Positions 29,136 through 38,621 are shown, counted from the first letter of the stretch. The stretch: 64,000 nucleotides of DNA from Macrococcus lamae (GCF_004359545.1 NZ_SCWB01000013.1:1-64000), one strand, 5' to 3'. A program made the numbers and translations. The notes: generated by a model not told the origin, from the sequence alone.

Positions 29136-29958
29136 TGACGACCGGCTCCCTTCTCATTTCCTCGATGATTTCTCCCCCATCGAATTTCACCGCAAAGTGA
29201 CGAACATCGTGATAGAAGATATACCAGGCATCTTGATAGCATTCAAACAGCTCTTCTTTCTGAAAAATTGAATCCATTGGATAATCATCATAAGCAGTCA
29301 CCCATAATGGATTGCGGTGTGCAGTAGTCGGCAGCAGGTCAGCCATGTGAACAGCGCGTTCACCACCATCTTTAATTTCTATCACACTGTGCCCTTCGCT
29401 ATGACCGCCTGTATGGATCATTGTGATGCCAGGACAGATTTCAATTTCGTCTGTAAATGGTTCCACCATTTCTTCTATACCTTCGTAGTTCATTTTCCAG
29501 TAGGTTGCTTTGCTGCGGATATTAGGATTTCTCATTTCGTCCCATTCTGACTGCGATGTAATGATTTTTGCATTCTTAAATACTGGTTCGCCTGTACTTG
29601 ACGTCAGCCCAAGTGCATGGTCAAAGTGCATATGACTCATCATAATAACATTGATATCATCTGTCGATAGATTCAGTCGGCTAAGTTCATCAGCTATATT
29701 ACTTTCAAAGTTGACACCGTAGTTTCTTTTCCGTTTGTCATCAAGTTTCCCGTTACCTACCCCGCTGTCAATCAGCATGTTGCCATATTCCGACTGTATT
29801 AGGATCGGGTATGTCACAAGCGGCACCTGATTATTATCATTATGAGGGTACTTCTTCTGCCAGAGCGGTTTTGGTACAACACCGAATGTCGCACCGCCGT
29901 CCATCTGTGTGATACCGCCATTTAACGGTGTCAATTTAAACTTGCCTATATTAAGCAT
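29128..29958 (-). CDS. ytnP: Metallo-beta-lactamase-fold hydrolase (YtnP-like)
   Basis: 276 aa. The zinc motif SHMHFDHALG (about 107-116), a downstream HTGGHSEGHS and a further Asp (MADLLP) form a dinuclear metal site typical of AHL-lactonase-like enzymes. Bacillus YtnP is described as a lactonase acting on signalling molecules; here the substrate is unknown. The frame is open further upstream, but ATG 29958 with GGGGG is preferred. It is translationally coupled to patB. Confidence 0.82.
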   Translation of the reverse strand: MLNIGKFKLTPLNGGITQMDGGATFGVVPKPLWQKKYPHNDNNQVPLVTYPILIQSEYGNMLIDSGVGNGKLDDKRKRNYGVNFESNIADELSRLNLSTDDINVIMMSHMHFDHALGLTSSTGEPVFKNAKIITSQSEWDEMRNPNIRSKATYWKMNYEGIEEMVEPFTDEIEICPGITMIHTGGHSEGHSVIEIKDGGERAVHMADLLPTTAHRNPLWVTAYDDYPMDSIFQKEELFECYQDAWYIFYHDVRHFAVKFDGGEIIEEMRREPVVSV

Positions 29959-30010
29959 ACAAATTCCCCCATTCCCTTTTATTCTACATGAAAATTCTGA
30001 ATTGTTAAAA

Positions 30011-30043
30011 CACAAAAAATCCTGGAAATTATCCAGGATTTTC
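30011..30043 (-). terminator. Terminator of trmB
   Basis: The stem AAATCCTGG / CCAGGATTT is followed on the minus strand by TTTTTTG, twelve bases beyond the trmB stop. Confidence 0.8.
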
Positions 30044-30054
30044 TTGTGTTGATA

Positions 30055-30690
30055 TTATTTAAACGTTGCTTCCAGCCGGTTAATACGGAATCCTCTGTTA
30101 GAGAATTTCTCTTCATATTCCGTCTTGATATTATCCTCTGGTTCATTAGTATGTAAATCCAGGTTGATATTCTTCAGTTTCATGCCGAACTGACTCATGC
30201 TTTCAAGCGAGAATTCAAATAAATGCTGATTATCAGTCTTAAAATGAATTTCTCCGTCTTCTGCCAGTACCTGTTTGTACAGCTTTAGAAAATTCTCATG
30301 TGTCAGGCGGCGTTTTGCGTGTCTTGTCTTCGGCCATGGGTCTGAGAAGTTCAAGTAGATGCGGCTGACTTCACCATCCTGGAAGTATTCAGGCAGTTTT
30401 TCTGCATCCAGTGTCAACAGCCTTAAATTCTCTATGTTCTGTTCAACCGCTTTTTCAACTATTCGGATCATGACATTTTTATCACGTTCAATACCGATAT
30501 AGTTAATATGAGGATTGTGTTTTGCCATCTCTGTAATAAATCGTCCCATGCCACTTCCGACTTCGATATGAATGGGCTGGTTGTTGCCAAACCAGTCAGT
30601 GATCTGCTGCTTTCTTTCATCACCGATACTGACAATCGCATCATGATCAAGCAAATATTCTTCTGCCCATGGTTTATTGCGCATTCTCAT
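30055..30690 (-). CDS. trmB: tRNA (guanine-N7-)-methyltransferase
   Basis: SAM-dependent methylation of G46 in tRNA, 211 aa. The family start MRMRNKPWAEEYL, the SAM site IHIEVGSGMGRFITEMA (about 40-56), NYIGIERDKNV and the motif NFSDPWPKTRHAKRRL are diagnostic. AAGGAG precedes ATG 30690. It follows ytmP by 12 bases, forming a ytmP–trmB unit as in Bacillus. Confidence 0.95.
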   Translation of the reverse strand: MRMRNKPWAEEYLLDHDAIVSIGDERKQQITDWFGNNQPIHIEVGSGMGRFITEMAKHNPHINYIGIERDKNVMIRIVEKAVEQNIENLRLLTLDAEKLPEYFQDGEVSRIYLNFSDPWPKTRHAKRRLTHENFLKLYKQVLAEDGEIHFKTDNQHLFEFSLESMSQFGMKLKNINLDLHTNEPEDNIKTEYEEKFSNRGFRINRLEATFK

Positions 30691-30702
30691 TAATTGTTCT
30701 CC

Positions 30703-31494
30703 TTATATAAAACGATTCATCATCAGCACGTCATTTAAAAAATAAAGCCATTCGTTCATGTCCTGATAACGATTTTTCTCTTCATACCACTCCACCATCG
30801 CAATAGCCTGGATAATGGTATACCATTTCATACGTTTCCTTAAATCAAGTGTATCTTGTATTCCGTATTTACTTAACCATACAGACCACTCGGCGGGTTC
30901 AATATATGTATATAGAATCATTCCGATATCAATCGCAGGATCTGCAATCATCGCACCTTCCCAGTCAACCAGGAACAGTTCATCCTGTTCTGACAGCAGC
31001 CAGTTGTTGTGATTGACGTCACCGTGACAGACAGTATAGAACGCTGAATTCATATTCGGCATATGTTCTTCCAGATATAGCAGTGACTTTCTGACTACAT
31101 GGTGGGACAGAACGTTCCTCGATAATGAGGAGTTGATTTTTTTCAGCAGCATCGCTGGATACATCGGTTCCATCTCAAGCCTTTTTAACATATTGAGCAG
31201 CGGCGTCGATTTATGGATTTTTCTTAACATCAGTGCCACACGATTGGATTTCATTTCATCATGCATTAATGACCTGCCGTTTTTCCAGTGCTGTGCTGTT
31301 ACTACCTCACCTGTCTCAATTCGTTTTGTCCAAACAAGTTTCGGTACAATGCCTTCAGCTGAAAGCGCCGCAAGAAAGGGACTGGAATTTCGTTTCAGGA
31401 ATAGTTTTCTGCCATCCTGTTCAGCCATATATGCTTCGCCTGAAGCACCACCTGCCGAATCCAGTGTCCATCCTAATTGATAGAAATGTTCCAA
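30703..31494 (-). CDS. ytmP: YtmP, choline/aminoglycoside-kinase-like phosphotransferase
   Basis: 263 aa with an APH/choline-kinase fold. The catalytic loop CHGDVNHNNWLL and the metal motif LVDWEGAMIADPAIDIG are intact. The physiological substrate is unknown. The frame opens with ATG 31509, but that ATG is part of the ribosome-binding site ATGGAGGTG. TTG 31494, six bases after GGAGGTG, is the better start and gives MEHFYQLGW. A promoter and an intrinsic terminator lie immediately upstream, so expression may be attenuated. Confidence 0.8.
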   Translation of the reverse strand: MEHFYQLGWTLDSAGGASGEAYMAEQDGRKLFLKRNSSPFLAALSAEGIVPKLVWTKRIETGEVVTAQHWKNGRSLMHDEMKSNRVALMLRKIHKSTPLLNMLKRLEMEPMYPAMLLKKINSSLSRNVLSHHVVRKSLLYLEEHMPNMNSAFYTVCHGDVNHNNWLLSEQDELFLVDWEGAMIADPAIDIGMILYTYIEPAEWSVWLSKYGIQDTLDLRKRMKWYTIIQAIAMVEWYEEKNRYQDMNEWLYFLNDVLMMNRFI

Positions 31495-31513
31495 CGTGTT
31501 CACCTCCATTTTC

Positions 31514-31550
31514 GAAAAAAGAAAAGGCTCGAGATATAATCAAGAGCCTT
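31514..31550 (-). terminator. Intrinsic terminator directly before the ytmP ribosome-binding site
   Basis: On the minus strand AAGGCTC, a 13-base loop and GAGCCTT are followed by TTCTTTTTT. Only about ten bases separate the T run from GGAGGTG of ytmP. Confidence 0.75.
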
Positions 31551-31578
31551 ATCTATACTACACGTCGAGTAGTGACTT
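31514..31578 (-). ncRNA. Candidate small RNA or attenuator leader upstream of ytmP
   Basis: A promoter (TTGAAT-N17-TAAAAT) would start an RNA near 31578 that ends at the terminator 65 nt later. The RNA starts with ACTAC-N7-GTAGT and finishes with the terminator hairpin. No open frame with a start and ribosome-binding site is present in it. It is either a stand-alone small RNA or the leader of ytmP controlled by premature termination. I do not recognise its sequence as a known riboswitch. Confidence 0.55.
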
Positions 31579-31584
31579 GTTTAA

Positions 31585-31613
31585 ATTTTAAACCCTTCTA
31601 CTTTGGAATTCAA
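31585..31613 (-). promoter_or_regulatory. Strong SigA promoter for ytmP leader RNA
   Basis: Minus strand TTGAAT (31613-31608), exactly 17 bp, TAAAAT (31590-31585). It lies between dat and ytmP and faces ytmP. Confidence 0.7.
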
Positions 31614-31681
31614 GCGGAAAAGTTACTCAAAATCTATTGACATTTTGCGAAGTGCCTTGCAGCAACGTTCCAGCGGAGAAA

Positions 31682-32518
31682 TTATTTTATCATCTTTATT
31701 TTCGTTTCAAACGCCTGCTGTAACTTTTTAACTATAGGTCCTGGTTCGCCGATCACTTGATCATCGATCTGATTGACAGGTGTGATTTCAAGTGTTGTGC
31801 TGGAGATGAACACTTCATCAGATGTAAGAAGATCATCATGGCCGAATGTTTCTTCATGAAACGGGATTGCAAGTTCCTGTGAACATTCTTTGATCACTCG
31901 TCTTGTAATACCATTTAAAATTAAATTGTCAGCCGGATGAGTATAAATGGCACCGTCTTTAACTCTATAGACATTGCTTGATGCTCCTTCGGTGACTACG
32001 CCATCTCTAATCTGTATCGCTTCAACTGCTCCAGCCTGAACTGCCTTCTCCTTGTTCAGCACATTAGCCAGCAGGTTAAGACTCTTAATATCACAGCGCA
32101 GCCAGCGAATATCTTCAGTTGATATCGTCTTTACACCGTTCTGCATTCCTTTGAGTGGCCGCTCAGCTGTATAAGTGTACATCAAAGTGACAGGTTCTGT
32201 TGCAGGTACCGGAAATGCATGATTACGTGCTGCAACACCGCGTGTCAACTGAATATAGATATTACCGTTAACAAGGTCATTCCTATCAACCAGCTGTTCG
32301 CAAATTTGAATGTAATCATCTACTGACTTCGGTGCAGACATCTTAATTTCACCGGCACTACGCACTAATCTTTCAAAGTGCTCGCGAGCAGTAAACAATC
32401 TACCTTCGTATACTCTGACTACTTCGTAAACGCCGTCACCAAACTGATAGCCCCGGTCATTGTAGTCAAGCGATACAGCATCGTCATGAAATTCACCGTT
32501 GTAGTATATAACTCCCAT
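31682..32518 (-). CDS. dat: D-alanine aminotransferase
   Basis: PLP fold type IV enzyme, 278 aa, interconverting D-alanine and 2-oxoglutarate with pyruvate and D-glutamate, supplying D-Glu for peptidoglycan. The N-terminus MGVIYYNGEFHDD, DYNDRGYQFGDGVYEV, the PLP lysine region CDIKSLNLLANVL and EGASSNVYRV match the family. The upstream extension is rejected: GGAGG precedes ATG 32518. It starts two bases after the pepV stop, so the pair is an operon, as in staphylococci. Confidence 0.95.
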   Translation of the reverse strand: MGVIYYNGEFHDDAVSLDYNDRGYQFGDGVYEVVRVYEGRLFTAREHFERLVRSAGEIKMSAPKSVDDYIQICEQLVDRNDLVNGNIYIQLTRGVAARNHAFPVPATEPVTLMYTYTAERPLKGMQNGVKTISTEDIRWLRCDIKSLNLLANVLNKEKAVQAGAVEAIQIRDGVVTEGASSNVYRVKDGAIYTHPADNLILNGITRRVIKECSQELAIPFHEETFGHDDLLTSDEVFISSTTLEITPVNQIDDQVIGEPGPIVKKLQQAFETKIKMIK

Positions 32519-32520
32519 CT

Positions 32521-33933
32521 TTAATCCTCCACACAAACAGCGTGAATGGCTTCCAGATAAATAGCGGTTGCATCAAATAACTGCTTCTTCGTCATATATT
32601 CATTTTTCTGGTGCATCAAGTCGACTGAGTCTTTGAACATGGCACCGAAAGCGACGCCTTTTTCCAGGTTACGAGCGTAAGTTCCCCCACCGATTGTATA
32701 AGGCTCAGTCATATCACCTGTCTGATTGCGGTAAGCGGTCAGCAGCTTACCAATGAATGGGTCATTTTTATCCACATAGTGCGGTTCCTGGTGCGTATTC
32801 ACAACAATGTCAAATCCCTGTTCTTTAATTTGATCAGTAAAACCCGCAATTTCTGTCGTGAAGTCAAACCCAGTTGGATAGCGCAGGTTGACACCGTAAT
32901 GTCCGCCGTCTATATCCGTATAACTGATTACGCCGATATTCGTCGTCAGTCTACCCATCTCAGCGTCTTCAAACGCCATATTCATCTTCTCACCGAAATG
33001 AGATTCGAATAAATAGCGGTCGCCGAGTGCAACAAAAGCCTTTGCTTTTTCGTCCAGTGACAATGTATTCAGGAAGTTCACTAAAAACATACCTGCATTG
33101 ACACCGATAGATGGATCCATGCCGTGGACTGATTTTCCTTCAATCTGAAGGAGCAGACTGCCACTGACGACAGTTGCTTTGCCGGTCAGCTGATGATCAT
33201 GCAAATAATTATCAAAAGACTGCAGCACGAAATCCATTTTTTCTCTGACAGCAAGTTTCGCCTCAGCAAAGTCCGGCACCATATTATAGCGCTCACCGGC
33301 ATTCAGTGCTTTCAGTTCAACTTCTGGTGCTGTAACATCCTCTTTAGAACTGTTCTGAATAATATCGAATGTTGTAAGACCTTTTTCTCCGTGAATCAGT
33401 GGGAAATCTGCATCTGGTGCGATACCTAGGTTCGGCATCTCTTCGGTCTGGAAGTAACGGTCAGTACACATCCAGCCTGATTCCTCATCAGTTCCAACAA
33501 TCAAGTGAATTCTTTGCTTGAAATCAACATTCATATCTTCCAGAATTTTTACTGCATAGTAAGCAGCGATAGTCGGCCCTTTATCGTCAAGTGTTCCACG
33601 AGCAATAATCTTATCTTCTGTTTCGACGGGATTAAATGGATCAGTATCCCACCCACTGCCCGGTGGTACCACATCCACGTGGCATAGAATTCCAAACAAT
33701 TCACTGCCTTTGCCCATCTCAATGCGACCGGCGATATGATCGACATCTACATGTTTAAAGCCATCACGTTCCGCGAGTTTGTACATGTATTCCAGTGCTT
33801 CTCTTGGACCCGGCCCGACAGGTGTTTCTTTAGACATCAAACTATCGTCTCTGACACTGTTGATCGCCAGTAATCCTTTTAAATCTTCTACCATTGCCTG
33901 TTCATATTCTGCAACTTGTTCTCTCCAATTCAT
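32521..33933 (-). CDS. pepV: Dipeptidase PepV (M20 family)
   Basis: 470 aa zinc dipeptidase. Metal and catalytic motifs are [20 protein letters not shown] (His and Asp), [23 protein letters not shown] and the late metal-binding region near [10 protein letters not shown] lid domain occupies about 190-380. It recycles peptides in the cytoplasm. The coupling to dat suggests use of peptide-derived amino acids for D-amino-acid synthesis, which is inference. Confidence 0.94.
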   Translation of the reverse strand: MNWREQVAEYEQAMVEDLKGLLAINSVRDDSLMSKETPVGPGPREALEYMYKLAERDGFKHVDVDHIAGRIEMGKGSELFGILCHVDVVPPGSGWDTDPFNPVETEDKIIARGTLDDKGPTIAAYYAVKILEDMNVDFKQRIHLIVGTDEESGWMCTDRYFQTEEMPNLGIAPDADFPLIHGEKGLTTFDIIQNSSKEDVTAPEVELKALNAGERYNMVPDFAEAKLAVREKMDFVLQSFDNYLHDHQLTGKATVVSGSLLLQIEGKSVHGMDPSIGVNAGMFLVNFLNTLSLDEKAKAFVALGDRYLFESHFGEKMNMAFEDAEMGRLTTNIGVISYTDIDGGHYGVNLRYPTGFDFTTEIAGFTDQIKEQGFDIVVNTHQEPHYVDKNDPFIGKLLTAYRNQTGDMTEPYTIGGGTYARNLEKGVAFGAMFKDSVDLMHQKNEYMTKKQLFDATAIYLEAIHAVCVED

Positions 33934-33999
33934 ATAAATCCCCCTATCGTCAATACTATTATCTTACATGAAAAATCGGTGTTTTAAAATGAAATAAAC

Positions 34000-34030
34000 A
34001 AAAAAAGCTGTCTATAGTAGACAGCTCGAA
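34000..34030 (-). terminator. Terminator after the mini-protein pair
   Basis: The stem AGCTGTCTA / TAGACAGCT with a TAG loop is followed on the minus strand by TTTTTTTG. Confidence 0.82.
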
Positions 34031-34034
34031 ATCA

Positions 34035-34361
34035 TTACTTTAAAAGATCGCGATCAGTGACGGTATGAATATTATTAACTCCACCGCCGCCTTCATCATC
34101 AAAAGTAGCTACTTGCTCATGAGTATCTCGTTGAGTTTTAGGAAAACGTTCATTGTTAATGCTATTGTCGCTTTTTACTGTGTCAGCTACTGTTTTCTTC
34201 ACTTTTTCAGCTAAAGTTGGTTTAACACCCGGTGAATCAATATTTGATTTCTGGACTTTATTCAGTACACGGTCAAGATTTTCTTTCTTGGAGAAGTAGG
34301 CTGCCGCTGCAGTACCTCCAATAACTAATGCTGCTCTTAATAATCCTGCTTGTTTCGCCAT
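34035..34361 (-). CDS. Tandem paralogue 2: small membrane-associated stress protein
   Basis: 108 aa. The first 31 residues are identical to the preceding mini-protein, starting MAKQAGLLRAALVIGGTAAAA and continuing through YFSKKENLDRV. This forms a short hydrophobic Gly/Ala segment followed by a charged patch. The remaining 70 residues are hydrophilic, with SDNSINNERFPKTQRDTHEQ and an acidic GGGG turn. I do not recognise a family; it resembles short YtxH-like segments. It begins two bases after the stop of its paralogue, with AAGGAA upstream, under the same SigB-type promoter. Confidence 0.7.
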   Translation of the reverse strand: MAKQAGLLRAALVIGGTAAAAYFSKKENLDRVLNKVQKSNIDSPGVKPTLAEKVKKTVADTVKSDNSINNERFPKTQRDTHEQVATFDDEGGGGVNNIHTVTDRDLLK

Positions 34362-34363
34362 AG

Positions 34364-34516
34364 TTAAATTCCTTTCTTATTTGAAGAAGTTGAATTTTTA
34401 GCTTTGTCGACTTTGTTCATTACACGGTCTAAATTCTCTTTCTTAGAGAAATACGCCGCTGCTGCAGTGCCTCCGATAACTAATGCTGCTCTTAATAATC
34501 CTGCTTGTTTTGCCAT
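34364..34516 (-). CDS. Tandem paralogue 1: 50-residue membrane-associated mini-protein
   Basis: 50 aa, below usual ORF cutoffs. ATG 34516 has GAGGTG eight bases upstream. The N-terminal 31 residues equal those of the downstream 108-residue protein; it then reads MNKVDKAKNSTSSNKKGI and stops. Hydrophobic residues 6-22 could insert in or lie on the membrane. It looks like the product of a recent duplication in which one copy has a short tail. The promoter matches the SigB consensus exactly. Confidence 0.75.
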   Translation of the reverse strand: MAKQAGLLRAALVIGGTAAAAYFSKKENLDRVMNKVDKAKNSTSSNKKGI

Positions 34517-34554
34517 AGTTAAAACACCTCTTTTGTATGATTTGTATTTAAAGT

Positions 34555-34579
34555 ATACCCGGCGTTTTAAGTATTAAAC
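34555..34579 (-). promoter_or_regulatory. Consensus SigB promoter for the mini-protein pair
   Basis: Minus strand GTTTAA (34579-34574), 13-bp spacer, GGGTAT (34560-34555): a full match to the general-stress sigma factor consensus, about 40 bp before the first start codon. Confidence 0.78.
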
Positions 34580-34583
34580 CATA

Positions 34584-35297
34584 TTATTTAGTTTTAACAA
34601 GATTGATATCCAAATTATTTAGTTTTTTATACTGACCTGGAAGAAGCGTTGCATCAAGTGTCAGTTCTCCCATTTTAATACGTTTTAAATAAGTGACTTT
34701 CATATCGACCGCTTCAAACATCCGCTTGACTTGATGAAACTTGCCTTCCTGTATCGTCACTTCTATCTCACTGTTAGTATCGGCAGACAGCACCTTTAAT
34801 ACAGCAGGCATCGTTTGATAACCATCGTCCAGCGTCAGGCCAGATGCAAACTGTGTAATGGTCTGAGCTGTCACAAAACCAGCAATCCGAGCGAAGTATG
34901 TCTTATCGACATGTTTTTTCGGACTGAGCACATCATGACTGAACTGACCGTCATTTGTTAAGATCAGCAGTCCTTCTGTATCTTTATCCAGCCGGCCGAC
35001 CGGATGCAGTGCATAGTGCTGATAGTCAGGTATGAGATCGATGACAGTCTTGTGGATCTTATCTTCAGTCGCACTGATAACACCTGCGGGTTTGTTCATC
35101 ATCAAGTAGACAAGTGGTTCATAATGAACAATTTCGCCGTCAATAGCGATGAGGTCATCGTCTGGACTGATTTTAATATCCGACTTCCTTACTGTTTCAT
35201 TGTTTACAGTGACCCGCCCTTTTCTGATCAGATGTTTGACTTCCGACCGTGTTCCATTGCCGGTATCTGCCAAAAATTTGTCCAGTCTCATGCTCAT
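34584..35297 (-). CDS. rsuA: 16S rRNA pseudouridine synthase (RsuA/RluB family)
   Basis: 237 aa. An N-terminal S4 domain (MRLDKFLADTGNGTRSEVKHLIRKG) precedes the catalytic domain with HPVGRLDKDTEGLLILTNDG (catalytic Asp in GRLDKDT), and the C-terminal motif EGKFHQVKRMFEAV. It modifies small-subunit rRNA, probably at position 516. It overlaps the flippase gene by four bases (ATGA). The short pseudouridylate pair with ytgP is typical of Firmicutes. Confidence 0.92.
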   Translation of the reverse strand: MSMRLDKFLADTGNGTRSEVKHLIRKGRVTVNNETVRKSDIKISPDDDLIAIDGEIVHYEPLVYLMMNKPAGVISATEDKIHKTVIDLIPDYQHYALHPVGRLDKDTEGLLILTNDGQFSHDVLSPKKHVDKTYFARIAGFVTAQTITQFASGLTLDDGYQTMPAVLKVLSADTNSEIEVTIQEGKFHQVKRMFEAVDMKVTYLKRIKMGELTLDATLLPGQYKKLNNLDINLVKTK

Positions 35298-36928
35298 CTT
35301 ACTTTCCTAGCAAGTTTTGCTACACGTCCGCCAAGATATTTTTCTGCGAGGCCAGTTCTCAGTGAAATATACCCATAGAACAAACCACCGACTGCTGCAC
35401 AGATGATCAGAATAATCAGTGCATCCCATTTATCTCTGACGCTCAAGAATTGTATCAGACCAAGATAGACTATTTCTACAATTAATACCATCAATAAGCT
35501 GTAAAGAAGAATCTGCGAAATTTCCGTAACCGTTGAGCGGAATTTGAAATACGCATATTTTTTAATCACGAGTAGATTACAGATAATTGCAACAGTCAGT
35601 GCAATCGCCGTGCCAATGACTGCGCCAACCGTCCCAAACATAACGATAAGCGGCAAGTTAATGACTGCTTTAATCACTAATGACAGAATGACTATCCAGA
35701 CCGTCATCGCCTGCTTGTCAATTCCTTGCAGCATGGCGGAAGTAACGGACAACAGAGCGATTAATATTCCGACGGGTGCATAGTAATATAGAATATGATT
35801 GGCCATCGAATCGAAACTATAGAATGAAGTATAAAGTGGTGCAGCAAGTACCATGATTCCGAGCGATGCAGGAACCGTCAAAAACATCAGCAGCCCGATT
35901 GACGTTCTGATCTGATGATGCATTGCTCTTATTTGTCCAGATGCATGGGCCTTCGTAATAGCAGGAACGAGACTGATCGCAAAACCTGACGCAAGCGACG
36001 TCGGAATCATGACGAGTTTATTCGTTGTTAAGTTCAGCATCGTCAAAAGCGAATCGTGCATCTCTACTGGGACTCCAGCCATATCAAGCCCTCTATTATG
36101 AGTGAACTGATCAATGATTAAATATATCGGGAAGCAGAGACTGACGATGACAAACGGAATACTGTATAGCAGAATTTCCTTATACATTTCCCGGTAGCCG
36201 ACTTCGGTTTCTGTGTGATCCTGTTCGATCATCTGATCGATATGAGGTTTTCGTTTCCGCCAGTAATACCATAAAGTCAGCAGTGCAAATACAGCACCAA
36301 TCGCAGCGGCAAATGTCGCCACTTCATTGGCAAGCAGAATATTGCCGCCCATATACCTCATGACGAGAAACGCACCGCCAAGAAGGAAGATAATGCGGGC
36401 AATCTGCTCAATGACTGTAGAGACAGCAGTTGGTCCCATGGAATCATAGCCCTGGAAAATCCCTCTGAATGTTGCAAGAAACGGGATAAAGATCACGGCG
36501 AAGGATATGACACGAATGATTTCAGTGATGTCCTTAACACTCCAGGCATCTGTTCCTGGAAGCGGATTATGCTTGGCAAGTGTTGCTTCAGCAATCATCG
36601 GCGCCAGTAAATACAGAATAATAAAGCCAAGTATCCCGGTCAGTGACATGACGACAAGACTTGACTTATAGAGCTTCTGACTGACTTTATAAGCACCTAT
36701 CGCATTGTACTTAGAGACATATTTTGCAACGGCAAGCGGTACTCCAGCCCCGGCAATGACAAGCATGACAGTATACGGATTATAGGCATAGTTATAAGGT
36801 GCGAGATTTCTTTCTCCACCGATAATCGCATAGAATGGAATGACATAGAGTATTCCGAGAACCTTTGTAATAAATATGCTGGCTGTTAAAATAAATGTAC
36901 TTCTCACCAGCGAACTGCTTTGTGACAT
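35294..36928 (-). CDS. ytgP: MurJ/YtgP-like polysaccharide (lipid II) flippase
   Basis: 544 aa with about 14 membrane segments, MVF/MOP superfamily. The N-terminal block (LVRSTFILTASIFITKVLGI), a central charged loop (about 230-250) and the second-half hydrophobic repeats fit YtgP/SpoVB proteins. In Firmicutes YtgP is the MurJ functional homologue that flips lipid II across the membrane. ATG 36928 follows AGGGA. It is divergent from ytfP. Confidence 0.88.
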   Translation of the reverse strand: MSQSSSLVRSTFILTASIFITKVLGILYVIPFYAIIGGERNLAPYNYAYNPYTVMLVIAGAGVPLAVAKYVSKYNAIGAYKVSQKLYKSSLVVMSLTGILGFIILYLLAPMIAEATLAKHNPLPGTDAWSVKDITEIIRVISFAVIFIPFLATFRGIFQGYDSMGPTAVSTVIEQIARIIFLLGGAFLVMRYMGGNILLANEVATFAAAIGAVFALLTLWYYWRKRKPHIDQMIEQDHTETEVGYREMYKEILLYSIPFVIVSLCFPIYLIIDQFTHNRGLDMAGVPVEMHDSLLTMLNLTTNKLVMIPTSLASGFAISLVPAITKAHASGQIRAMHHQIRTSIGLLMFLTVPASLGIMVLAAPLYTSFYSFDSMANHILYYYAPVGILIALLSVTSAMLQGIDKQAMTVWIVILSLVIKAVINLPLIVMFGTVGAVIGTAIALTVAIICNLLVIKKYAYFKFRSTVTEISQILLYSLLMVLIVEIVYLGLIQFLSVRDKWDALIILIICAAVGGLFYGYISLRTGLAEKYLGGRVAKLARKVR

Positions 36929-37030
36929 ATTTTCATCCCTAACTCTCTAGATTTAAACTAAAGATATCTTATCATCTTTAATTGCGATACACTACTTTTA
37001 TATGAAAAACACGACAAAAAGGAGACTCAT

Positions 37031-38293
37031 ATGTATCAGACAATCGTTATCGGCGGCGGGCCGAGCGGACTGATGGCAGCTATCAGCGCAAGCATGTCAG
37101 GCGACCGCGTGCTATTGATTGACAAAAAGAATCAGCTCGGACGGAAGCTGCAAATATCAGGCGGTGGACGCTGCAATGTGACCAATCGTCTGCCGTACGA
37201 AGAAATTATTAAACACATTCCGGGTAACGGTCGCTTTTTATACAGCGCATTCAGTACATTCGACAATGAAAGCATCATCGCATACTTTGAATCACGCGGC
37301 GTCAAGCTGAAAGAAGAAGATCACGGTCGCATGTTCCCTGTGTCAAATAATGCTAAAGATGTTGTCAGCACGCTCCTTAATCATCTGCAGGAAAATCATG
37401 TGGATATCAGAACAGATGTCAAAGTAGAATCATTGCTGTTATCTGACGGCAGAATTATCGGCGTGACAACAGACAGCGAAGATATTCCTGCAGCTCAGAT
37501 TATTATCGCTACAGGTGGGAAAAGCGTTCCGCAGACGGGTTCAACAGGAGACGGCTATGTCTTTGCTGCGCAGGCAGGTCATACCATCACCGAACTGTTT
37601 CCAACGGAAGTACCCATCACTTCACGGGAATCATACATCAAATCTAAAGTGCTGCAAGGATTGAGTCTACAGAACGTTGGATTAAGCGTGTTGAAGAAAA
37701 ATGGCAGACCCGCTATCACTCATCAGATGGATATGCTGTTTACGCACTTCGGTATTTCAGGTCCGGCTGCACTTCGCTGTTCGCAGTTCGTTTACAAAGA
37801 ACAGCAGCGACAGAAAAAGCAGGACATCATCATGTCAATCGACAGTTTTCCTGAACAATCGCCAAGTGAATTAACTCAGCGGGTCACTCAGTTATTGAAC
37901 GAGGCACCTGACAAGACGCTTAAAAACAGTCTTAAAGGCTTAGTGCAGGAACGTTGGCTGCTCTTTTTGCTCGAGCAGGCTGATATAACTGCTGACCAGA
38001 CGGCACATCACGTAAAGAAAGAGCAGCTCAGTCAGTTTATTCAGCTTCTGAAGAACTTTACATTGACAGTGAACGGCACATTATCAATTGATAAAGCATT
38101 CGTTACCGGAGGCGGTGTGTCGGTCAAAGAAATTGTTCCGTCAACGATGCAGTCCAAGCTTCATGACAACCTCTATTTCTGCGGGGAAGTGCTGGATATC
38201 CATGGTTATACAGGCGGCTACAATATTACGAGTGCGCTTGTCACCGGTTATGTAGCAGGTTACAACTGCAGAACACAGTTAACGTCTCATTAA
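37031..38293 (+). CDS. ytfP: FAD/NAD(P)-dependent oxidoreductase, HI0933 family (YtfP)
   Basis: 420 aa flavoprotein. The N-terminal dinucleotide fold [44 protein letters not shown] (signature of the family, near 32-55), [20 protein letters not shown] and the C-terminal FAD block [17 protein letters not shown] are present. The substrate is unknown. GGAG precedes ATG 37031. The gene stands alone with its own terminator. Confidence 0.92.
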   Translation: MYQTIVIGGGPSGLMAAISASMSGDRVLLIDKKNQLGRKLQISGGGRCNVTNRLPYEEIIKHIPGNGRFLYSAFSTFDNESIIAYFESRGVKLKEEDHGRMFPVSNNAKDVVSTLLNHLQENHVDIRTDVKVESLLLSDGRIIGVTTDSEDIPAAQIIIATGGKSVPQTGSTGDGYVFAAQAGHTITELFPTEVPITSRESYIKSKVLQGLSLQNVGLSVLKKNGRPAITHQMDMLFTHFGISGPAALRCSQFVYKEQQRQKKQDIIMSIDSFPEQSPSELTQRVTQLLNEAPDKTLKNSLKGLVQERWLLFLLEQADITADQTAHHVKKEQLSQFIQLLKNFTLTVNGTLSIDKAFVTGGGVSVKEIVPSTMQSKLHDNLYFCGEVLDIHGYTGGYNITSALVTGYVAGYNCRTQLTSH

Positions 38294-38329
38294 AAAAGCG
38301 ATCGGCTCTTGTGAGCTGATCGCTTTTTA
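38293..38329. terminator. Bidirectional terminator ytfP / ytwF
   Basis: The stem AAAAAGCGATC / GATCGCTTTTT encloses an inner GGCTC/GAGCT-type pairing, with T residues on both sides. Confidence 0.82.
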
Positions 38330-38330
38330 G

Positions 38331-38621
38331 CTATCTTTCTATTGCTGCCATCCCGCCTAAGACATTATAAGCATTGAAGTCATGTTCTCTTAAGTATTCT
38401 GTGACTTTCTCGCTTCTGACGCCATGTGCACACAAAATATAATATGGCTCATTCACTTTCAACGTATGCATGTTATCAGGAATATCATTCATCGGAATAT
38501 GAATCGCCGCATCCAGCATTCCCACCTGAACTTCAAACTCTTCACGAATATCTATGATGTTTGGATTCTCACCTTGTTCCAGCTTACTCAGCAGTTCTCC
38601 AGCTGTTATTTCGTAATCCAT
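38331..38621 (-). CDS. ytwF: Rhodanese-like protein (YtwF)
   Basis: 96 aa single rhodanese domain. The active-site loop CAHGVRSEK carries the persulfide-forming cysteine; the N-terminal IIDIREEFEVQVGMLDAAIHIPM and the C-terminal YNVLGGMAA are family landmarks. It is a likely sulfur-carrier or sulfur-transfer protein in the cytoplasm. It starts eight bases after leuS, so it is probably cotranscribed with it and under the same T-box. Confidence 0.88.
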   Translation of the reverse strand: MDYEITAGELLSKLEQGENPNIIDIREEFEVQVGMLDAAIHIPMNDIPDNMHTLKVNEPYYILCAHGVRSEKVTEYLREHDFNAYNVLGGMAAIER

